Assembly: GCA_013396915.1 (NCBI GenBank)
Contig: VWZL01000877.1
Location: 562,995 to 626,994 of the forward strand
Length of the DNA: 64,000 nt
Reading direction: 5' to 3'
Source of the DNA: Stercorarius parasiticus
Taxonomy: Eukaryota > Chordata > Aves > Charadriiformes > Stercorariidae
Position 1 is the first letter of the stretch. Every line of letters starts with the position of its first letter. This document shows positions 56,201 to 64,000 of the stretch, in pieces. The position numbers and the translations under genes were made by a program. Below the pieces are notes generated by a model that worked only from the letters and a program-made list of their open reading frames with translations, made no database searches and had not been told where the DNA came from.

Positions 56201-59200
56201 CCATACAATGGAAAAAAAATAATAAAAGTATTGTCATACATTGGTAAAGTGAACAGGGCTTAAAAATTTCACTCAATTTCAATTTAATTAAACTTATCTG
56301 CCCTATCTACAAAAGTGTACAGAAGCATACAATAGGTAAGCATATCAATCAAGTATGAATGTACTGGAAATGCACATACTGCATCTGCGCACTGTAACTT
56401 TGATTATTTCCCAAACTGAAAATGGCATTAAGAGCATGTCAAAGGCACTTGTCCTCATGAGGAATTAAGTCCTTAGCAAGTTTGAAGGTTTTCAGAACAA
56501 CTAACTAAAACTGCCTGAGTGCAAAAACACATGAATTTCTAAGAGCCCGGAAGAGACATTTTTCCTTGTGGATAATCCCCAAAAAACAACCAGAACATAA
56601 TTCAATTGCATGTCTTCCAATGTTACTTTCAGATCAAGGTATTATGAGAAGTTCCAATCCCATCTTTACTCCCCCCTCTAATGCCTGGAAGAACATTCCC
56701 TGGAAACGTGATTATATATTTTTTACTATCACAACACTAATAAATCTCTTTTACATCAGATAAAATGCAGTTACCAACACTTGTCCCTTGAATCCAAAAT
56801 ATGATAAAAAATTATCTTGCACGTACATATTTGGCTACATGCCCTTAACGATTTCCTTCTGAAAAAAAAAGGGTGCATTTATTGCTTCAGAAACAGAAAA
56901 GCAAAATAATAAGAAAGAAAGGACACAGGGAAAAAGATGAACAGAAGGGTTTCGAAAGTGACTGAAAATCTACAACATCGCTAATTAGGTTCCAGCTTCT
57001 AACACAATAGAGGGTGTACCATGGTCTGTTATCAAGTTTATAGCCAAGGGCACAAGACAATACAACCCCACATTCAATTTAATTACAGCCTATGGCTTCT
57101 GCAGTAGTGGTGTGTTTCAAAGGGTTTAAGCACTCATTTATTTCTACACCATACATGAAATAAGGCAGCTCACTGTCACACAGACTCACCAATTAGACTG
57201 AACAGTTTCTGATCTCTTGCTCTCTAGAAGGAGAGCAGTGGGCAATGGGAAATCTTTTTACGGGATAATCACAGAAGACTTTTTGTTTTAAAAAAAAAAA
57301 GCTCTCTGCTGCCTTTAAGTTTGTGCATTTTATCTTTGATGTGCACAGAGTACCAACAGAGTCATTTCAGATTCTATAGAATTTTAAAAAAAGTGTCAAA
57401 ATACAGCAGTGCTTCAATGATGCCGGTTTTTCCTCCTAATTGTACCAAAAAGGTCATCTTCATTTGAGTTATACAAAACGGATCACCTCTTGCATTCTTA
57501 CCATCACTGAAGGCTGGACCAAGCAAGTTCTCTGACTAGCTCACATGACGCAACTAAGTAAAAGGAGTCTAATTTCTAAAAAGTAAAAATATTTTGAAAA
57601 TTAAAGTGATAGTGGAAGAAATCACCATCTGAAACAATTACAATATTTAATACCTGCAATATATCCTGCTAATGCAACTAAGAGGACCCACAAAGACAGC
57701 ACTGGACTTTAATCTCCCCAACCACAATTCTAAATGTGTGTATCGAAACAGCATTCTCTGACCTTCTGTGAAATACTCTCCTGAGGCACCTAACAGCTGA
57801 TCCAAAATGGACCAACTTCAGTCTAGGAAGGAAAAACTAGTTCCCTTCATTCCTTTCAGTGCACATACAGCCCCCCAAGCTGTACATGAGATCACTCAGC
57901 CTAATCTCTATTCTGCTTTTCTTGCACTCACCTTGGGAAGCGTTCACATGCCTACCAAACCTCATGTTAGTTATAAGGAACAGAGCCTGGGATATCCTTA
58001 GATCTTCAAAAAAAATCCCATCTCTGTTCAATAATCTTTAGAAGCATCCAGTTACAAACAACACTGACTTCCACTGAGAAGAGCAATAGCCAGGATTCAT
58101 GTGTTTCGCTATGGAAATTGGTAAGAAAGCTGCCTTTGGGGACCATGTTTGACACCCCTGCTACCCTAGCCCCTGCCTCATGATGATTTCAGAGCAATTT
58201 TGATGACTACGAGGTATAATAGGTCCCTTCTACAGTTAATCACTTTCCACATCTGTAACTTAGTGAAAGATTAAAATCTTCCCCATTAAAAAAAAAAACC
58301 AAATACAAACAACAACTAAGAAAACAGTAGCCTCTGAGCTTTTACAGCTCCTTCAGTCCTCACACTTCTAAGATTTTTAACTTATTAAACACTAATTAAA
58401 GTGTTTCTTTTTTAAAAGACACCAAGCAAATCCTAGATATTCTTGCAACCTGGGATAATCCATTAGCCAAAGAGGATGGCACTAACTAGGCAGCAGGGCA
58501 GCCAGTACTAACCTCTGAAACCAGATCAACAGAAGTGCTGCTACAGGAACTAACAAGGTATTTAGCAGTCATCAGTCTTAATAGCTGCTGTACTTTAAGC
58601 CTTTAAGATAGGGATATTGCCCCATCTATTATCTGTATAGAAATGAAGCCTAGCATCCTAACGCCGCCATCCTAAGCATCCTTCCCTGAGGCTGTCTGAG
58701 GAGTTCTCCTACGCTGCAAGGCTCAGAAAGCACCCAGCAATGATGCTAGTCAGAGTACTACAAACATTTGTACAGAATACAAGCCCTTTTTTGTGGCCAT
58801 TTTATGCATGTGTAGGATGTTCCCAGACCAAAGATCATGCAGAAAGATTTTTATCCACCTCCAAAAAAGCCCAAAGACTAAAAAAAAAAAGCTAGACTAA
58901 CCTATTATTTACTTTGATTTGTTCTCAGTTGTGCCTGCTGCCTACTTACATTCATCATGTGCTACTGTTTTGCTTTCTTCTGTGAAACATGCAGTCAGAA
59001 CAAGATTTCTGGTTCTGGTCAAAGTAAGCCCTTCAGAGAGAGCGTAAGGCAACAAAAAGACGTGCCAGATCAAAAGAAAACAAAACCCCAGCTCTGGATT
59101 AAAAGCAGGAGGAAAAATGGTTAAGGATTCCCTGGAACAGCCAAGACAAATGCACATAGGTCACGTTTTAATGACTGAGTATTTGGTGGATATCTTAATA

Positions 59201-60136
59201 GCTGATGAAACTCTTCACTAGTAGCCCAGAGAAACATGACCGAGTTAGAGAACCAATGTTACAGAAGCATTTTCAAGTGACACGCAACTCTCCTTACCCA
59301 TGGCAGAAGCCAATCTATTTTCTTAGATCTACTTTGGGGTATTACTACTATAGCAAGTTCAGTGTGCACCAGATCTATAAATCTCAACAGCTACCACCAC
59401 ACTGTAGCATCAAAAGCTTAAACTTTAGCTATTGTTCGTCTTTCAGTAACACATGAGATGAACAACAGACAAATTACATCCCTCTGTCATCAACTTGAAC
59501 TGAAGTACTGCTGTCAGTGAAAGGAAAATTGCTACACTTCAGAGCAAATAAGGACGGAAAAGAAAGTTGTGCCACGATGGCACAGTGCTGTATGCTTAAA
59601 ATACACTCTATAAATGCTGCTCTCAAGGCTGCAACCTAAAGCAATTGTTGGATCAAGATGAACATTTAATGTACCTTTCCCTAGCTCTGGAGGAGGCTCC
59701 TACAAACCCAGCGTTGACATCTTGCTGCTAAAACAAAAGATGGCAGCAACCATGATAGAAAAGCATAAAATTAACATCCTTGCTCAGATTCTTAGACTTA
59801 AAAGTTTGTAGTCAGTGCAAATTGAAGACATCCCATTTAGTGCTTTCATTTAACCTTTTCTGTACCTTGCTTGACGCTATCAATGCTATAAAAAAAGAGC
59901 ACACATGCGTGCTAAGGAAACCACTTGTCCCTTCACCATTTATTCACCAGAGTATTGCACAAGTCTACAAGGGCAGCAGAATCTGTCCCCTGGAAGAATT
60001 ATTACAAAGACGACCAATAAACCACAAACTTATGACCTCCATGTTTTCAAGGAGTCAGTAATATTTGTCAACAGCGGAATTTAGCATCCCGTTACTTGAT
60101 GAGATGTAGTCAGTAAAAAGGCCTGGAAAGTCTTTG

Positions 60137-60300
60137 TTTATAATTAAGCAGTAACGATTGAGGGCCAGGGCATTTCCTGGGGATTAATGACCGGCTGGGA
60201 GAGTCGATGGCTTGAGGCAGTGCCTTGGGCCATTAACCCCGGCCAGTCATTAATTTCCCCAGGAAATGCCCTGGACCTCGATTAGCGTAACTATTATAAA
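60137..60300. repeat. 164-bp imperfect palindrome, possible ancient conserved hairpin element
   Basis: The two arms are centred near 60220 (AGGCA-G-TGCCT). The best block is 19 bp and perfect: CCAGGGCATTTCCTGGGGA at 60165-60183 against its complement at 60256-60274. TTAATGAC/GTCATTAA, ATGGC/GCCAT and the outermost TTTATAAT (60137-60144)/ATTATAAA (60293-60300) extend the pairing with small indels. The arms are rich in ATTA homeodomain cores. There are no target-site-like direct repeats or coding capacity that I can see. The structure resembles the palindromic, low-copy, vertebrate-wide conserved repeats (Eulor/UCON type), but family membership is inference. Confidence 0.8.
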
Positions 60301-61909
60301 AGGTAGCTAGGGAGAAAAAGTTTAGCATTAACATTCTCCAAGAAAATCTATTCCACAGCCAATATTTTTTCATTTTGTCACATCCCAGAAGTAGTACATA
60401 AGTTAAAACTGACACAAGAAGAATCAGTGATTAAAAAGAAAAAAAAAGACACTTTTCCTTCTCCTAAATACTTAAATTAACAAGTTTTGTAGCAGGGGCA
60501 AGATGCAGCTACAAAAGTGGCTGGGCAGCTTGTTTAGCTCATTAAATTGTGAATGGAGATGAACATTTCTATATAATTACCGAAAGAAACCCCACCATGC
60601 TGTCTAGTATCCTTGCCAATTGCTCATTTTCTTTCTTGATACACTTAAGAAAACAGCACATGCCTGTGTACTCTATCATCTATTTTAGATATTTCTCCCT
60701 TTCTCCCCATAGCCTGCCACTAATGAGAATTACAGTTCCAAGTGCTTCACGTAGGAAGCGCAGCTCCGTGACAAATGGTATAAAGCAGCTGGATTTCTCC
60801 TCACCTAAGCTTTATGCAAGCGTGAAGCGATCTGTGGGCTGGGGTAGAGATCCAGCTCTCCAGCCTGATGACTGAAGGTACCAAGACACCTCATTTAACA
60901 GGTAAAAGCACACATACTCCGTTACTGCCAACTGGATCAGAACTGCTCTGCCCGGTTCCCTCTACCCTTACTCACGTGCGCTGCTGCTCTAGAAAAAGCT
61001 AAACTAAGCCTGAAGTTTCAAAATTACTTTCAAGGTCGTTAAAAGCAAGGGAAAGAGGAGTCTAGGGTTAAATACAGCAAAGAGCATTAGCTTATACCTG
61101 AAATAATGAGCTAGAACTAAAACATTATCTGCACATAATCAAGCCTCCAAGCCATTCAGAGACACCAGATACACACAGCAGGAGATCAAACTACAGTACT
61201 CCACTGAAGTGGTCAGGAAAAAAAAACCCCAACCCTGCTAGAAAGGAGAGGTCACAGGTATTTTAAAGAACACAGATGCTTATGCAGGCATTCACTGGAA
61301 GCCCCTTCTCCCTCCCTCTCTCCCCGTTTAGCCTTCAGGCTGGTTGATTAGCTGGCAAACTCTTTCAAAGGGTCAGTCTGTCCAGAACTGGTATTTCCAC
61401 TTGGGAAACAGCTCAGGCATGTCATATATACCTGTGCTCACCCAGTGCTGCCAGCCCTGTTATTACTTGACACAAGAATGTCAGAGGGGTTTTGTAATCG
61501 TATAGGGCAGCCAGCAGTAAAGTTCTTGACTGAAACACGGCATTTTACAGGGCACAACATAACTGCACGCACTTTATAGATTTAGCTAGAAGGATTTCCA
61601 AACTTCAAGCCAATTGCAGAGGTGCGGCGAGTCGTTAATTGAAGTCATTTAGTTCCAGCGCTCAAACACCCGAAAGGAAAGTAGTTTTGGAGGGGACGAG
61701 GACACCACGGGCCGGCTCACAGCAGAGGGGGGACACAAGGCACAGCTCAACAGCGCTTTTGACAAGACCACTTTACCTCAGCAAAATACACCTAACGAAC
61801 TTGGGCTCGTTCCACGGTTAAGCTGTACCTAAACCAGTTTTAATTGTGCTCTTAACTGTATATTTTGCCACTATGGTAACTTAATGCAACTAAAGCCAAT
61901 TTGCCTTAT

Positions 61910-61930
61910 AAAAAAAAAAGGGGGGGGGGG
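61910..61930 (+). repeat. A10-G11 purine run
   Basis: A run of ten A followed by eleven G, a likely length-variable and error-prone tract. Confidence 0.9.
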
Positions 61931-61959
61931 AAAAGAAGAGGATCACTGCCAGGAAACAG

Positions 61960-62130
61960 AGCTATTTTAAATAAACAAATACAAGATGAATGCAATTGCC
62001 GTATTAACCCTCTTGTTAACTTCTGAAGTTTAAAATTACACCCTCATTACTAGTGTGTAATTGAGTATTCTCCCGGCTGTTTCCTGCATTTGAGGTTATT
62101 CAAATAGTTCATTAGCACATCAAGAACACC
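61960..62130. promoter_or_regulatory. Candidate conserved element close to the long-isoform exon
   Basis: It holds ATTACAC (62035-62041) facing GTGTAAT (62055-62061) with CTCATTACTAG between them, plus TTGTTAAC, GTGTAATTGAG and GGTTATTCAAATAG. It lies about 0.5-0.65 kb inside intron 1 from the exon donor. Confidence 0.27.
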
Positions 62131-62559
62131 ACACACACTAATGATACCTGATGCCCTTATCTACTATTTTGGCCCAACTTCCATAACTCGCATCTCCCAC
62201 AAAAAGAGAAAGTAAAAACAGGGGGAAAAGAAAGAAAAAAGGAGGGAAAGAGGGAGCCTGCAGGGCTGAGCCATTCATGCTGCCACCAAGGGCAGCACCC
62301 GGGCACCTCTCAAGTCTGACCCACATGCACACAGCAAGCGGCCACCACACCAGTGGCAGGGGGTGGGCAAGGGAATTGGGGGGTCAAAGAAGTTGGTAAC
62401 TCGCGTCCCGGCTCGTTGGGTGCCTAAACAGTGAGAATCCCCCCAGGAGCCATCCCAGGGCTGGCAATGTGCGTCAGTGCCCAGCCCTGGGGGAGACAGG
62501 GAAGAAAAGAGGGGTGCAGTTGGGGCTATGTGGGATGGGCGGGATGCACGGTTACCACC

Positions 62560-62575
62560 TTTTTTTTTTTTTTTT
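62560..62575 (+). repeat. T16 run just inside intron 1
   Basis: Sixteen T on the plus strand, that is an A run 35-50 nt after the exon donor on the transcribed strand. It makes the intronic read-through frame Lys-rich. Confidence 0.9.
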
Positions 62576-62609
62576 CCCCTTTTCTGTTTTTTTTCCTTTT
62601 TCCAGTTAC

Positions 62610-64000
62610 CTGTGTGGGGGAAACAATAGCAGGTGAAACTACTGTGGGTGAGGTGGTGCTTCTGTGCCCATTGGCTTCGGGGAGGAGGTGAGGCAGGGGG
62701 TCGTGTTTCACTGAGACCACCACCACGGCAGGCGCGGCAGCGTCCAGGGGCTCAGCGGGGCGGCGGCAAAGTCTTTTGGGGGATGCGGAGGGCCCACAGG
62801 CATCGCCGCCAGCCGCAGCCCCCGCTGGGAACACCGCCTCGTAGAGTGCCCTCTTGGCCGGGGCCACTGCAGCCGCTTCCGCCTTCACCGGTGCGGCATC
62901 GCTGTCTTTGGGCAGCACGTAGGGGTTGGCGGCAGGCGGCCGGGGCCGCGGTCCACCATTGAGGGCAGCAGGGGTGTAGCAGCCCCCGCCAGCGGGGTGG
63001 TGGAGGAGGTGATGGTGGGGAGAGTGGTGGTGGTGCAGTGGCTGTGGTCCCCCCAGCTTGGTGCCAATGCCGGCGATGCTGTTGAGGGTGGCAATGGAGA
63101 CGGCGCCAATGCAATGGTTGGTGTAGGTCTTGGAGAGCTTGGCCGCCTTGGAGAGCATCTGCATGCGGGTGCCCAGGAGGTTCTTGCCGATGGCCTTGTT
63201 CTCGTACCAGGTGATGTCACCCTCGCTGCAGTGGTCCCGCGGGCGCTGGAAGAAGGCCTTGCAGAGGGGGTTGCGCTTGGAGAGGTACTTGACGAAGCTG
63301 GCATAGGGGCAGAACTCAGTGCCAGTCTCATACATGCGGGGCAGGTTCTCCTCATCACTGCTCTCTGCCCGCTTCTTGCTCCAGGAGGATGAGCGGGACT
63401 TGTGGTAGGGCCCCAACGCCTTGAAGTAGACAAACTTGCGTCCATCCTCATCCACAGCCAGCCCAAAGGAGTCCTCCTCCAGCTCACGCTGGTTCTCCCG
63501 GCCCCGGGTGCAGAAGTACATGCAGGTCTCGAACCAGACCTTGTTGAGGAGCCCAAAGGGGCTCTGGGTGCTGAAGACGCTGCAGGTGTAGAGCTTGCGG
63601 AGGTCGGCACGGGTGATGGCCTGCTTCTGCACCACTGGCCCGGCGCCTTGCTCCTCCAGCTTGCGGATGACGGCAGCCAGGGTGAGGTTGGCGGCGCGGA
63701 GCTCGGGGTCCTTGGTGAGGTCGAGGGTGCGGCAGTAGGGCGGCTCGTTGAGGTAGCGGTTGAGGGAGCTGCGGATGCTGATGAGGGAGGACTTGGAGTA
63801 GAGCTGCCCGCTCTTGGAGCGTGCCTCGGCGTAGAAGGAGCGCAGGACCCGGCAGAGCGCTCCCTTGTCCATCGTCTCGAAGTCGGGGCTCTGCGCCTTC
63901 TCGCTCAGGTACTCGCGGAAGATGCGCACGGCGTAGCGGGTGGCCAGCCGCGTGTTCTCGCTCAGCCGCGCCCGCTCCGGCCGCTGCAGCAGCAGGGCCG
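62610..64000 (-). CDS. KCTD1: KCTD1 long-isoform exon with Crypton-derived DUF3504 domain (5' partial)
   Basis: This exon encodes the N-terminal half of long KCTD1, a nuclear transcriptional co-repressor. The frame is open to the window end: 463 complete codons from 63998, with two bases left of an earlier codon. No ATG start is visible; the methionine-like codon at 63929 is GTG and internal, so the true start lies outside. The order is a helical core-binding-like part (about 63960-63740), a catalytic-like part with TRGREN (63509-63492), and YTNHC (63122-63111). A disordered tail follows with a His-rich run (63035-62997), a SUMO-type VKAE (62888-62877) and a basic PKRLCRR (62780-62760). The donor is CCCACACAG|GTAACTG with last exonic base 62610, phase 0, joining DSRPNMSRP in exon 2. 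DUF3504 is known to descend from Crypton tyrosine recombinases. The exon is far more GC-rich than the introns. The identification is very secure; the function of the long isoform is less well known than that of the short one. Confidence 0.96.

Noticed and set aside
62526..62609. A 27-codon Lys-rich C-terminal tail (after SPTQ) looking like a nuclear localisation signal
   Set aside because: It lies past a canonical donor whose phase fits exon 2 exactly; the lysines come from the A-rich start of the intron. Retained-intron transcripts could express it, but nothing here shows that.
62885..63610. Second long minus-strand frame (241 codons) inside the DUF3504 exon
   Set aside because: It is a shifted-frame shadow of GC-rich coding sequence, with Ser/Thr/Pro/Arg-rich random composition.
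63927..63929. A start codon for the DUF3504 frame at 63929
   Set aside because: The codon is GTG, and the frame continues upstream to the window end with family-like sequence (ARLSENTRLATRYA). It is internal.

Overview
The window is vertebrate nuclear DNA, most probably from a bird. It is intron-rich and AT-leaning, and it carries three short 3' ends of CR1 LINEs with the characteristic ATTCTATGAT-type terminal repeat. No prokaryotic, organellar or viral gene content is visible. The whole 64 kb reads as one gene on the minus strand, KCTD1, and most open reading frames in it are chance intronic frames.

KCTD1 layout, 5' to 3' on the minus strand: a large GC-rich coding exon at 64000-62610 (open at the window end, 463 whole codons visible) encodes the DUF3504 region of the long isoform. 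Intron 1 spans 62609-30013. Exon 2 (30012-29834) holds the ATG of the short isoform and the first part of the BTB/T1 domain. Intron 2 spans 29833-2523. Exon 3 (2522-2378) continues the BTB domain. Intron 3 spans 2377-82. Exon 4 (81-1) finishes the BTB domain and runs off the window. Splice sites are canonical GT-AG and phases agree (0, 2, 0), giving one continuous 598-residue frame. The true N terminus and the C-terminal domain (roughly 120 residues, from memory of the family) lie outside.

The long isoform joins two evolutionary sources: a degenerate tyrosine-recombinase domain derived from a Crypton DNA transposon and a BTB domain. The BTB half is a known repressor partner of AP-2 transcription factors. 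A CpG-richer block with a GC box about 0.7-1 kb upstream of exon 2 is a plausible internal promoter for the BTB-only isoform.

Non-exonic highlights: a 164-bp imperfect palindrome in intron 1 (60137-60300) resembling ancient conserved hairpin-type repeats; a possible alternative first exon in intron 2 (ATG, phase-2 donor matching exon 3, CArG box upstream); a possible phase-0 cassette exon (36871-36609) and a 3'-terminal exon with poly(A) signal (35790-~35275) in intron 1; several homeodomain/POU/TEAD-motif-rich blocks that look like conserved developmental enhancers; and an ancient MIR-like SINE remnant. All of these need alignment or RNA data.
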